A program made the translations under genes and the position numbers. DNA of 64,000 nt from Massilia frigida (GTDB lineage Bacteria; Pseudomonadota; Gammaproteobacteria; Burkholderiales; Burkholderiaceae_D). Under the pieces are notes generated by a model that had not been told where the DNA came from, ran no database searches, and saw only the letters and a program-made list of their open reading frames with translations. Below are positions 1-7,372 of this stretch, piece after piece; position 1 is the first letter of the stretch; each line of letters begins with the position of its first letter. The stretch lies in contig NZ_WHJG01000002.1 of assembly GCF_011682175.1 (NCBI RefSeq), positions 186,001 through 250,000 of the forward strand, written 5' to 3'.

Positions 1-1
1 C

Positions 2-649
2 TTCGGCAATTACCTGAGCTTGGGCCAGGCACTGACCCGCCACCGCAAACTGCCCGGCTATGTGATCAACGAGGCGCAAGCCGGCGCGGGCACCTTTGCC
101 CATCCGTTCTGCGCACCCGGCGCCGCCACCTGCGGACCGGCCGGCTGGGACAGCTACCAGACCCAGCTCGACCGCGCCCTGTCGCGCGTGGCCCTGCCGC
201 CGACCTTTACGTCGTACACGGCCAAGTACGTGGTGGTGACCACTGCGAACGATTGCCTGCACGCGGACGCCGCCGGCGTACCCCAGCCGGAATCGCAGCC
301 ATGCACGCTGGCCGACATGAACGCCAGCGTGGATCGCCTTGTTTCGGTAGGCAAGTTTGCGCTGTCGAAAGGCATCACGCCGATCTTCGATGTCGCTCCA
401 CAGTATGACAATCTGGATCTGCCGAAGTTCCAGTCCTCGTTCGGGCTGGCGTGGGTGATCGGCGAGCAGGATTACAAGCAGTTGCGCACGCTCGGCGCGA
501 CGCGCCTCAAAGCCGAGCTGCCGGGCGCCATCGTGCTCGATATCTGGAAGGATTACACGCATATCGGCGACGGCATCCATCCGGACGACGAGACAGCCGA
601 AAAAGCGGCGGACGTGATCGCCAAGCACTTGCGCAAACTCGACCGCTAA
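2..649 (+). CDS. SGNH/GDSL-type hydrolase, C-terminal part (5' end outside window)
   Basis: The frame is open from the window edge, so the start codon lies upstream. A TTG at position 20 is not a convincing start. The visible 216 residues carry late SGNH-hydrolase blocks: an N-D pair in TTANDC (block III-like Asn) and GDGIHPD near the C-terminus, which supplies the catalytic Asp-x-x-His (block V). The expected nucleophile motif G-D-S would fall just before the first visible residues FGNYLSLG, outside the window. The family comprises secreted esterases and lipases or acyl-polysaccharide esterases; the substrate cannot be told. Several Cys residues (CAPG, CGPAG, NDC, QPC) suggest disulfides and export. 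It converges with the downstream LysR gene, leaving only 16 bp between stops. Confidence 0.75.
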   Translation, partial: FGNYLSLGQALTRHRKLPGYVINEAQAGAGTFAHPFCAPGAATCGPAGWDSYQTQLDRALSRVALPPTFTSYTAKYVVVTTANDCLHADAAGVPQPESQPCTLADMNASVDRLVSVGKFALSKGITPIFDVAPQYDNLDLPKFQSSFGLAWVIGEQDYKQLRTLGATRLKAELPGAIVLDIWKDYTHIGDGIHPDDETAEKAADVIAKHLRKLDR

Positions 650-665
650 GCGCAAGCGGGCCGGT

Positions 666-1565
666 TCAGCGCGTCAGCACCGTCGCGCCGAGCCGGTCCG
701 CCAGGAAGTCCACCAGCGCCGCCACCCGCGGCGCCAGCGCGCCCTGCTTGTAGAACACGGCCCACACCGGCTGCGACCACGGCAGGGTGAGCGGCGCGAG
801 CACCGGTACCAGCCGGCCCGCCGCGACATCGGCGCGCGTCAGGAAATCCGCCAGGCACGCAATACCGGCGCCGGCCAGCACCAGGTGGCGCAGCGTTTCG
901 CCGCTCGATGCGGTCACGGCCGGCGTCACGCCGACGCCCTCCCCGCCCGCGTCCGCCAGCGGCCAGGTGTTGAGCGAGGCCGGCGCGGTAAAACCCAGCA
1001 GGCGGTGCGCACCCAGTTCCCCCACTGTGGCCGGCACCCCATGCCGTGCCAGGTACGATGGCGCGGCCAGCAGGCGCAGGGCGCTGCTGCCGAGACGGCG
1101 CGCGTTGAGGCTGGAGTCGGCCAAGTGGCCGATGCGGATGGCCACATCGGCCCGTTCTTCGATCAGGTCGACCAGCGTTTCGCCGCTGGCCAGTTCGAGC
1201 CGGATCAGGGGATAGGCATCCAGGAAGGCCGGCACCAGCGGCGCGACCAGATGGTCGAGCGCGGGCGTGGCGGCGTTGACACGCACCAGCCCGGACGGCT
1301 GGGAGCGGCGCGCGGACACTTGCGCTTCGGTATCTTCGAGTTCGGCCAGGATCTTGCGCGCGCGGCCGAGCAGCCAGTCGCCCTCTTCGGTCAGGTCCTG
1401 GCGCCGCGTGGTGCGGTGCATCAGCGTCATGCCGAGCTGGGATTCGAGGCGGGCAATGGCGCGGCTGATGCCGGATGGCGTTTGCCCGAGCCGCTCGGCG
1501 GCGGCGGAGAAGGAACCGGTATCGATGACTGCGGCAAACGCACTCAGCGCTTCGACGTCGATCAT
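666..1565 (-). CDS. LysR-family transcriptional regulator
   Basis: A 299-residue protein of standard LysR length. Residues 3-62 form the winged helix-turn-helix (SFSAAAERLGQTPSGISRAI), followed by a linker helix and an effector-binding domain from about residue 88. The ATG at 1563-1565 was chosen because the HTH begins immediately after it and GGGAGAG lies a few bases upstream. An in-frame extension to 1745 would only add residues overlapping the upstream gene. It lies 67 bp downstream of the beta-propeller gene on the same strand. The gap holds a strong hairpin whose 3' arm contains the ribosome-binding site, so translation may be structure-dependent. The target genes are unknown. Confidence 0.9.
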   Translation of the reverse strand: MIDVEALSAFAAVIDTGSFSAAAERLGQTPSGISRAIARLESQLGMTLMHRTTRRQDLTEEGDWLLGRARKILAELEDTEAQVSARRSQPSGLVRVNAATPALDHLVAPLVPAFLDAYPLIRLELASGETLVDLIEERADVAIRIGHLADSSLNARRLGSSALRLLAAPSYLARHGVPATVGELGAHRLLGFTAPASLNTWPLADAGGEGVGVTPAVTASSGETLRHLVLAGAGIACLADFLTRADVAAGRLVPVLAPLTLPWSQPVWAVFYKQGALAPRVAALVDFLADRLGATVLTR

Positions 1566-1570
1566 TGCTC

Positions 1571-1618
1571 GCTCTCCCTTGTGTGCGCCCGTGTCAGACG
1601 GGCATTGTACGGGAGAGC
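1571..1618 (-). promoter_or_regulatory. Hairpin covering the Shine-Dalgarno of the LysR gene
   Basis: There are two nested perfect inverted repeats. The outer arms are GCTCTCCC (1571-1578) and GGGAGAGC (1611-1618); the inner arms are GCCCGT (1587-1592) and ACGGGC (1598-1603). On the minus strand the outer 3' arm GGGAGAGC is the Shine-Dalgarno of the LysR gene, 6 bases before its ATG. The structure could act as a terminator for the gene upstream, as a translational block on the LysR mRNA, or both. No U-tract follows, so classical termination is less likely. Confidence 0.45.
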
Positions 1619-1632
1619 GGCGGCCGGACGTG

Positions 1633-2625
1633 TCAGGGAGCCATCGCGGGCATGGCTGCCTGCGCCGGGATCGTTGGCAGGGCAATGCTGCGCAGCGCAA
1701 ACGGCCCGCTCGCCTGCCCGCGCCGCTTGCCGAACAAGACGCCAAATTGCGATTCGACGACCATCACTTGCCCGTCCCGGACGACGCCGCTGACCGGTTC
1801 GGCCAGGTTTTCTGCGAACGAGCTCAAGGTGGGCCGGGGACCGCGCAGGTCGACCATCGTCACCCGTCCGTTGCCACCGGCGATGTCGTTCTCGAAGGCG
1901 AGCAGGACGCCGGGGGCTAAGGTGCGCAGCGCATCGCCTCCCGCCAGCGGTCGCGGCAACGGCACCACGACCGGCGTGCCGGCGGCGCCATCGGCATGCA
2001 GGGGAACGCGAAGCAGGCGGCCATCCGAAAAAGTGGACAGGTACAACTTGGCCCCGTCGAGCGCCACCCCGTTGCCATTGAACCGGGCGCCGCCCAGCAA
2101 GGGGTGCGTGATCCACGGCGTCAGCGTGGACGTTGCGGGATCGAAGCGCAAGATGCGCGGCTGGGCGGTATCGCTAATATATAGCCGCCCATCGGGGCCA
2201 CGCGCCAGGTCGTTGCAAAAGCCACCCTCGGGCAAGGGCCAGCGCCCCAGCAGGGTGCCTTTGGCCAAGTCGAAGGCGAGCAAGGCTGTGGGGTTCTTGG
2301 GCGTTCCGGCAACGCCAAGGTCGGCGCTGCAAGCGTACAGGCGGCCGGCCGCATCGTCCGCCAGCAAGCCCTGCACCGACATCAAGCCGCCCTCCCCGGC
2401 CGCGACGAATGGTTCGGCAGCGCTGGCGCCCGGACGGATCTGGACGATGGTCGATTCGGTCGCGCTGCCGGTGAACAAGGTGCCATCCGCGGCGATGGCC
2501 AGGCGTTCCGGGAAAAAGCGGGGCGGGAGCTGCTGCGCGGACGCGCCCGCCGCCAGGAGGAGATTGATGCCGAATGCGAACGCTGTACTGCGCGCGCGCA
2601 GCGCCATGTGGGGGAGTAAATGCAT
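1633..2625 (-). CDS. Secreted SMP-30/gluconolactonase-like beta-propeller protein
   Basis: A 330-residue protein with a Sec signal peptide: positive N-region, hydrophobic FAFGINLLLAAG, and likely cleavage after ASA at about residue 30. The mature part has beta-propeller repeats typical of SMP-30/NHL-like proteins, for example IAADGTLFTGS, LADDAAGRLYACS, GPDGRLYISDTAQP and NGVALDGAKLYLS. The product is probably a periplasmic six-bladed propeller, either a lactonase/esterase or a binding scaffold. Metal ligands cannot be assigned with confidence. The start at 2623-2625 has AAGGAA seven bases upstream; an upstream in-frame start adds a non-signal-like stretch. It is divergent from the next LysR gene, sharing a 100 bp promoter region with a LysR-type palindrome. 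Confidence 0.75.
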   Translation of the reverse strand: MHLLPHMALRARSTAFAFGINLLLAAGASAQQLPPRFFPERLAIAADGTLFTGSATESTIVQIRPGASAAEPFVAAGEGGLMSVQGLLADDAAGRLYACSADLGVAGTPKNPTALLAFDLAKGTLLGRWPLPEGGFCNDLARGPDGRLYISDTAQPRILRFDPATSTLTPWITHPLLGGARFNGNGVALDGAKLYLSTFSDGRLLRVPLHADGAAGTPVVVPLPRPLAGGDALRTLAPGVLLAFENDIAGGNGRVTMVDLRGPRPTLSSFAENLAEPVSGVVRDGQVMVVESQFGVLFGKRRGQASGPFALRSIALPTIPAQAAMPAMAP

Positions 2626-2708
2626 TGCCGTTTCCTTGTAAGCAGTCGATGAAGGACAGCATGACAGCTTGGGCATTCATGAAAAAGAGCTTGGCGCTCA
2701 TCAGATAA

Positions 2709-2723
2709 CTGAATATTATTCAG
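2709..2723. promoter_or_regulatory. LysR-type operator (T-N11-A palindrome) in divergent promoter
   Basis: The perfect 15 bp inverted repeat CTGAATATTATTCAG contains the classical LysR box TGAAT-N3-ATTCA, that is T-N11-A. It lies 2 bp upstream of the ATG of the LysR gene and about 85 bp from the start of the divergent beta-propeller gene. That position suits autorepression by the adjacent regulator. A related palindrome occurs before the MFS gene at 3667-3681. Confidence 0.6.
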
Positions 2724-2725
2724 TA

Positions 2726-3619
2726 ATGACCATGATCCATCTGGACGCTTTGTCCGCCTTTGCCGACATCGTCCGATGCGGCAGTTTTCGCGCGGCGGCG
2801 GCGGAACGCGCCGTCACGCCATCGGCCCTGAGCCATGCCATGACCAAGCTGGAGCGCGACCTCGGCGTGCGCCTGCTGCGCCGGACCACGCGCGCCGTGG
2901 CCCCGACCGACGCCGGCAAGCGTTTGCTGGCCCGCGCCAAGCCGGCCCTCGACGATATCGCCGGGGCGCTGGAAGAGTTGAACGAGGTGCGCGACACGCC
3001 GTCCGGACGGTTGCGCATCACCGCACCGCGCATGGCGGCGGCCACCGTGCTGGCGCGGGCGCTGCCCTCGTTCGCGCGCGCCTATCCGCGCATCGAGCTG
3101 GAGATCAGCGTGGACGACGGTTTCCAGGACCTGGCGGCGAACGGTTTCGATGCCGGCATCCGCCTGGGAGAAGCCTTGCAGCCAAACATGGTGGCGGTGC
3201 CGATCAGCGCGCCGGTGGCGATGGCCGTCGTGGCCGCGCCGGCTTATCTGGAGGCCCATCCGGCGCCCGAAGCGCCGGACGACCTGGCCGCGCACGCCTG
3301 CATCCAGCTCAGGCTGATCAGCTCCGGCACCCTGTATGGGTGGGAATTCGAGCGCGTCGCGCAAAAGCGGGTGGTCCACATCGGCGGCAAATTGATCATG
3401 GATGATCAGGAATTGATCGTGCGTGCCGCGCTCGACGGGCTGGGTCTGGCGTATTCGGCGCTCGATTACGTGGCACCGCATATCGCGCAAGGGCGGCTGC
3501 GCCGCGTGCTGGCCGACTGGACGCCCGAGGGGCCGGGGTTTTGTTTGTATTATCCAAGCCGTAAGCATTTGCCTGCGGCATTGCGCGCCCTGATCGAGCA
3601 TGTGCGCTACAGCGCGTAA
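2726..3619 (+). CDS. LysR-family transcriptional regulator
   Basis: A 297-residue LysR protein. The HTH spans residues 5-64 (GSFRAAAAERAVTPSALSHAM), and the substrate-binding domain starts near residue 90 with the typical sequence SGRLRITAP. The sequence AANGFDAGIRLGE resembles the effector-pocket region of the family. The start could be ATG 2726 or ATG 2732; the first is used. It is followed at 147 bp on the same strand by an MFS exporter gene and is divergent from the propeller gene. Two similar T-N11-A palindromes, one over its own start and one before the MFS gene, suggest that it controls itself and the exporter. That is inference from spacing and symmetry. Confidence 0.9.
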   Translation: MTMIHLDALSAFADIVRCGSFRAAAAERAVTPSALSHAMTKLERDLGVRLLRRTTRAVAPTDAGKRLLARAKPALDDIAGALEELNEVRDTPSGRLRITAPRMAAATVLARALPSFARAYPRIELEISVDDGFQDLAANGFDAGIRLGEALQPNMVAVPISAPVAMAVVAAPAYLEAHPAPEAPDDLAAHACIQLRLISSGTLYGWEFERVAQKRVVHIGGKLIMDDQELIVRAALDGLGLAYSALDYVAPHIAQGRLRRVLADWTPEGPGFCLYYPSRKHLPAALRALIEHVRYSA

Positions 3620-3640
3620 AGCCCCCCCACCGCCCTCCAC

Positions 3641-3661
3641 GAGGCGCATCACTAGCGCCTC
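3641..3661 (+). terminator. Hairpin after LysR gene
   Basis: Perfect 7 bp arms GAGGCGC (3641-3647) and GCGCCTC (3655-3661) with a 7-base loop, 21 bases after the LysR stop codon. No U-run follows, so it is a candidate rather than a standard intrinsic terminator. It would separate the regulator transcript from the MFS gene. Confidence 0.4.
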
Positions 3662-3666
3662 CATTC

Positions 3667-3681
3667 GTGACTCCCAGTCAC
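3667..3681. promoter_or_regulatory. Second T-N11-A palindrome, upstream of MFS gene
   Basis: GTGACTCCCAGTCAC is a perfect 15 bp inverted repeat whose core TGACT-N3-AGTCA fits the LysR T-N11-A rule. Each half-site differs by one base from the palindrome at 2709-2723. It lies 86 bp upstream of the MFS start codon, where a LysR activator would be expected to bind. Confidence 0.5.
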
Positions 3682-3766
3682 AAGTCTAGTGTGCCATAGG
3701 GCATTTTTCTTCCTTCTCTTTCCGCGCACACTGCATGGCATCGCAAACCGCCTCACTGGAGAATCC

Positions 3767-4972
3767 ATGCCACTCGCACTCTGGGCGCTGACACTCAGCG
3801 CTTTCGCCATCGGAACGACCGAATTCGTCATCGTCGGCCTGATCCCCACCATTGCCGCCAGCCTGGGCGTGTCCGTTCCCTCCGCCGGCCTGCTGGTGAG
3901 CCTGTACGCCCTGGGCGTGGCCATCGGCGCGCCCGTGCTGACCGCCCTCACCGGCCGCGTGCCGCGCAAGCAATTGCTGCTCGGCTTGATGGCGCTGTTC
4001 ACCATCGGTAACCTGGTCGCCTGGATGGCCCCCGGCTACTTCGCCCTGATGGCCGCGCGCGTGCTCACCGGCCTGGCGCACGGCGTGTTTTTTTCGATCG
4101 GCTCCACCATCGCTACCAGCCTGGTGAGCAAGGAAAAAGCCGCCAGCGCCATCGCCCTGATGTTTACCGGCCTGACCGTTGCGCTGGTCACGGGCGTGCC
4201 GCTGGGCACCTGGATTGGCCAGAGCTTTGGCTGGCAGTCGACCTTCCTGGCGGTATCGCTGCTGGGCGTGATCGCCTTTATCGGCAGCTACGTCCTGGTG
4301 CCGTCCAGCATCGCCATGAGTCCACCGGCGAGCCTGATGACGCAACTGGCCGTGCTCAGGAAACCGCGCCTGCTGCTGGTGTACGCCATGACCACCCTGG
4401 GCTACGGCGGCACCTTCATCGCCTTCACGTACCTTGCCCCGATCCTGCAGGAAGTGTCTGGCTTTTCGGCATCGAGCGTGAGCCTGGTGATGCTGGTCTA
4501 CGGCGTGTCGGTCGCATTCGGCAACATCTGGGGCGGCAAACTGGCCGACAAGAAAGGCCCGATCAAGGCTTTGCAGATCGTGTTTGCGTTGCTGGCCGTG
4601 GTCTTGCTGCTACTGACCTTTACCGCATCGAACATGTGGCTGGCGCTGGGAACGGTGCTGCTGTGGGGCGCAGTTGCCTTCGGCAATGTCCCCGGCTTGC
4701 AAGTCTACGTCGTGCAGCGCGCCGAACGCGACGCACCGCAGGCGGTCGACGTGGCATCGGGCCTGAATATTGCCGCCTTTAACGTCGGCATTGCCCTCGG
4801 CGCCTGGGGTGGCGGGCTGATCGTGACCCACGTGGGACTGATGGCCACGCCATGGATAGGCGCCATGATCGTGCTCGGCGCGCTGGGACTGACGACGCTG
4901 GCCGGCTGGCTCGACCGCCGCGATGGACTGGTGCATGTGGCGGGAACAAGCCGCGTGGTCGCGGCGCACTGA
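3767..4972 (+). CDS. MFS exporter (DHA1, AraJ/sugar-efflux-like)
   Basis: A 401-residue protein with about 12 hydrophobic segments. The N-terminal SAFAIGTTEFVIVGLIP is typical of the AraJ/YdhP/PbuE branch of DHA1 exporters. The loop between TM2 and TM3 (LTGRVPRK) corresponds to MFS motif A in relaxed form. It is an inner-membrane proton-coupled exporter, with sugars, arabinose-like compounds or drugs as possible substrates. The ATG at 3767 is supported by TGGAGAA 5-8 bases upstream; an earlier in-frame start adds a poor leader. Its regulator is probably the LysR gene just upstream. Its last bases are part of a 43 bp tandem duplication that includes the stop codon. Confidence 0.85.
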   Translation: MPLALWALTLSAFAIGTTEFVIVGLIPTIAASLGVSVPSAGLLVSLYALGVAIGAPVLTALTGRVPRKQLLLGLMALFTIGNLVAWMAPGYFALMAARVLTGLAHGVFFSIGSTIATSLVSKEKAASAIALMFTGLTVALVTGVPLGTWIGQSFGWQSTFLAVSLLGVIAFIGSYVLVPSSIAMSPPASLMTQLAVLRKPRLLLVYAMTTLGYGGTFIAFTYLAPILQEVSGFSASSVSLVMLVYGVSVAFGNIWGGKLADKKGPIKALQIVFALLAVVLLLLTFTASNMWLALGTVLLWGAVAFGNVPGLQVYVVQRAERDAPQAVDVASGLNIAAFNVGIALGAWGGGLIVTHVGLMATPWIGAMIVLGALGLTTLAGWLDRRDGLVHVAGTSRVVAAH

Positions 4973-5031
4973 GCACCAGCGTGCGGTCACAAGTTGCGTG
5001 GTCGCGGCGCACTGAGCACCAGCGGGCGGCA
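4946..5031 (+). repeat. 43 bp tandem duplication spanning the MFS stop codon
   Basis: Two adjacent 43 bp units, 4946-4988 and 4989-5031, share an identical 29 bp core (4953-4981 and 4996-5024) that includes the stop codon context GCGCACTGAGCACC. Only a few mismatches lie outside the core. The second unit follows the stop and is non-coding. It looks like a recent replication-slippage duplication. Confidence 0.85.
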
Positions 5032-5034
5032 GCA

Positions 5035-5063
5035 GGCTGCGGGCTGCGACAGAACCCGCAGCC
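5035..5063. terminator. Hairpin between convergent MFS and GST genes
   Basis: Perfect 9 bp arms GGCTGCGGG (5035-5043) and CCCGCAGCC (5055-5063) in the intergenic gap between two convergent genes. It could serve both directions. No U-tract is seen. Confidence 0.5.
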
Positions 5064-5104
5064 AATAACATGTCCTCCACCCGACCGGCGCACGCCCGCC
5101 GCAC

Positions 5105-5815
5105 TCAGCGGTCAAGCTCGGGGTAATGCCGGAAAATCCCGTCTTCATTAAACGCAATCCGGCGTTTCGACGCCAGATAGGCGGCAATATTCGGCCGCTG
5201 TGCCACATGATCATGCAGCGCGGCCAGCCCGGGATAGTCCGGTTCCAGCCGCTTCATGGCCTTGGGAAATGCATAGCGCAAGCCCTCCATCACCTGGAAC
5301 ATCGATAAATCCGCGTAGGACAGGCGCGTGCCCACCAAAAACCCACCACGGCGCTTGGGCTGCTGGAGCACGCCCTCAAAGTAAGACAAGAACTTCGGAA
5401 TCCGGTTCCCGATAAAATCGGCGGCACGTCGTTTGGCTTCCTTTTTCTGATCCTCGTAATACAGCGACACGCCGACGGGATGATGGGTGTCGTGCGCCTC
5501 GTTGACGAGATCGGCAATGGTCAGCTGCAACTGATGCACCCACAAGCGGCCAGCTTCGGCGCGCGGCGCTAGGCCATGGCGGGCGCCGAGGTACAGCAGA
5601 ATGTTGGCGGTCTGGCCGATGGTCAGCGCGCCGGCCGTCAGAAAAGGCGGCGCGAACGCTGGCGTGGCCTGGGCGGCAAGCGCGGCGGCAACCTTGTCGG
5701 CGCCATTTTTCTGGCGTCCCACGTCGATATACCCGACGCCGGCTTCCTCCAGCGCCAGGCGAATGAATTCGCCGCGCCCCTGGATCGTGGGCCAGTAGTA
5801 AAGTTCGTACGTCAT
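5105..5815 (-). CDS. Glutathione S-transferase (sigma/alpha-like)
   Basis: A 236-residue cytosolic GST. The N-terminal thioredoxin-fold domain starts YELYYWPTIQGRGEFIRLAL, with a Tyr near residue 7 in the catalytic position of Tyr-type GSTs. QTANILLYL corresponds to the glutathione gamma-Glu-binding loop. The all-helical C-terminal domain follows from about residue 85, including FLVGTRLSYADLSMFQVMEG with the conserved N-capping Asp. The ATG at 5813-5815 has a very strong GGGAGG upstream. It is divergent from the yqhD-like gene (157 bp gap). Both gene types act on reactive electrophiles or aldehydes, so shared stress induction is plausible but not shown. Confidence 0.85.
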   Translation of the reverse strand: MTYELYYWPTIQGRGEFIRLALEEAGVGYIDVGRQKNGADKVAAALAAQATPAFAPPFLTAGALTIGQTANILLYLGARHGLAPRAEAGRLWVHQLQLTIADLVNEAHDTHHPVGVSLYYEDQKKEAKRRAADFIGNRIPKFLSYFEGVLQQPKRRGGFLVGTRLSYADLSMFQVMEGLRYAFPKAMKRLEPDYPGLAALHDHVAQRPNIAAYLASKRRIAFNEDGIFRHYPELDR

Positions 5816-5972
5816 CGTGCCTCCCTTGCATGGATCAGTCGTGCGGGGATTATGGCCCATCCCGCCGAATGCCCGGCGGACGGCAGCGGCGCCGTTTTCA
5901 CCCTCCCTACGCAAGAATCCCCTGCTTGAGCGATAATTTGCCACCATTCGTTTGCCCATACAAGGATCCACC

Positions 5973-7130
5973 GTGCTCAACTTCGACTTCTACAATCCGA
6001 CGCAGATCCTGTTCGGCCAGGGCCAGATCGCCGCCATCGCCAAACAGATCCCCGCGTCCGCGCGCGTGCTGCTCGTCTACGGCGGCGGCAGTATCAAACA
6101 AAACGGCGTGTACGACGACGTGCTGGCCGCCCTGGCTGGCTTCACCGTCACCGAATTTGCCGGCATCGAACCGAATCCCAGCTACGAGACGCTGATGCGC
6201 GCCATCGCCCAGGTCAAGGCGGAGAAAATCGACTTCCTGCTCGCCGTCGGCGGCGGATCGGTCATCGACGGCACCAAGTTCATTGCCGCCGGCGCCCTGC
6301 TCGACGAAGATCCGTGGACCATCCTGGAAAAGCGCGGTAACAATATCGTCGCCGCCATGCCGTTCGGCGCGGTGCTGACCCTGCCCGCGACCGGCTCCGA
6401 AATGAACAGCGGCGGTGTCGTCACGCGCAAGTCGACGCATGAAAAATTCTCGTTCATGAGCCGCAAGTGCTTCCCCAAGTTCGCCGTCCTCGACCCGGGC
6501 AAAACGTACTCGCTGCCCGCGCGCCAGGTCGGCAATGGCGTGGTGGACGCCTTTGCGCACGTGATGGAGCAGTACATGACCTATCCGGTGGGCGCCAAGG
6601 TCCAGGACCGCTTTGCCGAAGGCCTGCTGCTCACGCTCATCGAAGAAGGCCCGCAGGCACTGGCCAATCCCGACGATTATGACGTGCGTGCCAACATCAT
6701 GTGGTGCGCCACGCTGGCCTTGAATGGCCTGATCGGCTCCGGCGTGCCGCACGACTGGGCGACCCACATGATCGGCCACGAGCTGACCGCCCTGCACAAT
6801 CTCGACCACGCCCAGACGCTCGCCATCGTTTTACCGAGCATGCTGCGCGTGCGCAAGGAAGGCAAGCGCGCCAAGCTGCTGCAATTCGCCGAACGCGTGT
6901 GGAACCTGTCCGGCGGCGATGAAGATACCCGCATCGAGGCGGCCATCACCCGCACCGAGGAATTCTTCGAGCAGATGGGCGTGAAAACGCGCCTGGGCGA
7001 CTACGGCCTGGGCGCCAAGGACCTCGACGGTATCTTGGGCGCGCTCGAAGCGCACCGCATGGTCAAACTCGGCGAGCAGCGCGACGTGACGCTCGACGTC
7101 AGCCGCAAAGTGCTGGAAATGAGCCTGTAA
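5973..7130 (+). CDS. yqhD: NADPH-dependent aldehyde reductase, YqhD type (Fe-ADH family)
   Basis: A 385-residue iron-type alcohol dehydrogenase, close to the E. coli YqhD length of 387. It matches that family strongly along its length (ARVLLVYGGGSIK, GIEPNPSYETLM, AVGGGSVIDGTKFIAA, YDVRANIMW). All four metal ligands are present: Asp192, His196, His265 and His279, each offset by two from E. coli numbering. The enzyme reduces short aldehydes and lipid-peroxidation products with NADPH in the cytoplasm. The GTG at 5973 is chosen because AAGGA lies seven bases upstream and the product then begins like YqhD. An earlier TTG adds only seven residues. Confidence 0.92.
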   Translation: MLNFDFYNPTQILFGQGQIAAIAKQIPASARVLLVYGGGSIKQNGVYDDVLAALAGFTVTEFAGIEPNPSYETLMRAIAQVKAEKIDFLLAVGGGSVIDGTKFIAAGALLDEDPWTILEKRGNNIVAAMPFGAVLTLPATGSEMNSGGVVTRKSTHEKFSFMSRKCFPKFAVLDPGKTYSLPARQVGNGVVDAFAHVMEQYMTYPVGAKVQDRFAEGLLLTLIEEGPQALANPDDYDVRANIMWCATLALNGLIGSGVPHDWATHMIGHELTALHNLDHAQTLAIVLPSMLRVRKEGKRAKLLQFAERVWNLSGGDEDTRIEAAITRTEEFFEQMGVKTRLGDYGLGAKDLDGILGALEAHRMVKLGEQRDVTLDVSRKVLEMSL

Positions 7131-7190
7131 CACAGGCGCCAGGCACGCCGCACACGCTGGCGCGGGCAGCGCCGCCCGGGCCAGCTGTGA

Positions 7191-7196
7191 TAAAAT
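7191..7196 (+). promoter_or_regulatory. Likely -10 element for the riboswitch transcript
   Basis: TAAAAT (5 of 6 to consensus) lies 6-7 bases before the first paired base of the TPP aptamer at 7203, placing the transcription start about where the riboswitch begins. No clear -35 is seen. Confidence 0.4.
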
Positions 7197-7202
7197 CGAC
7201 AT

Positions 7203-7283
7203 TCGCTAGGGGTCCTGGGATTTGTTTTCCGGGTGAGAGATACCCTCCGTACCTGATCTGGATAATGCCAGCGAAGGAAAGCG
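7203..7283 (+). promoter_or_regulatory. TPP riboswitch (THI element)
   Basis: All hallmark segments of the thiamine pyrophosphate aptamer are present in order. The P1 5' strand TCGCT (7203-7207) pairs with AGCGA (7270-7274). GGGGTCC is followed by the core GGGTGAGAGATACCCTC, then ACCTGATCTGGATAATGCCAG and the AAGGAAAGCG tail. It lies 90 bases upstream of the TonB-dependent receptor gene and should repress it when TPP is abundant. CCCCT at 7293-7297 could pair with AGGGG at 7208-7212, a possible switching interaction. The weak CCG-CGG stem followed by TTTTT near 7312-7330 might be a terminator arm. The expression platform is uncertain; the aptamer is not. Confidence 0.95.
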
Positions 7284-7372
7284 CAAAGTAGTCCCCTCCT
7301 TTGTTTGCTCCCCCGTTGGCTCCGGCTTTTTCAAGCAACGCACCGCACGCCGGCGCGTAATACGAGCACACT

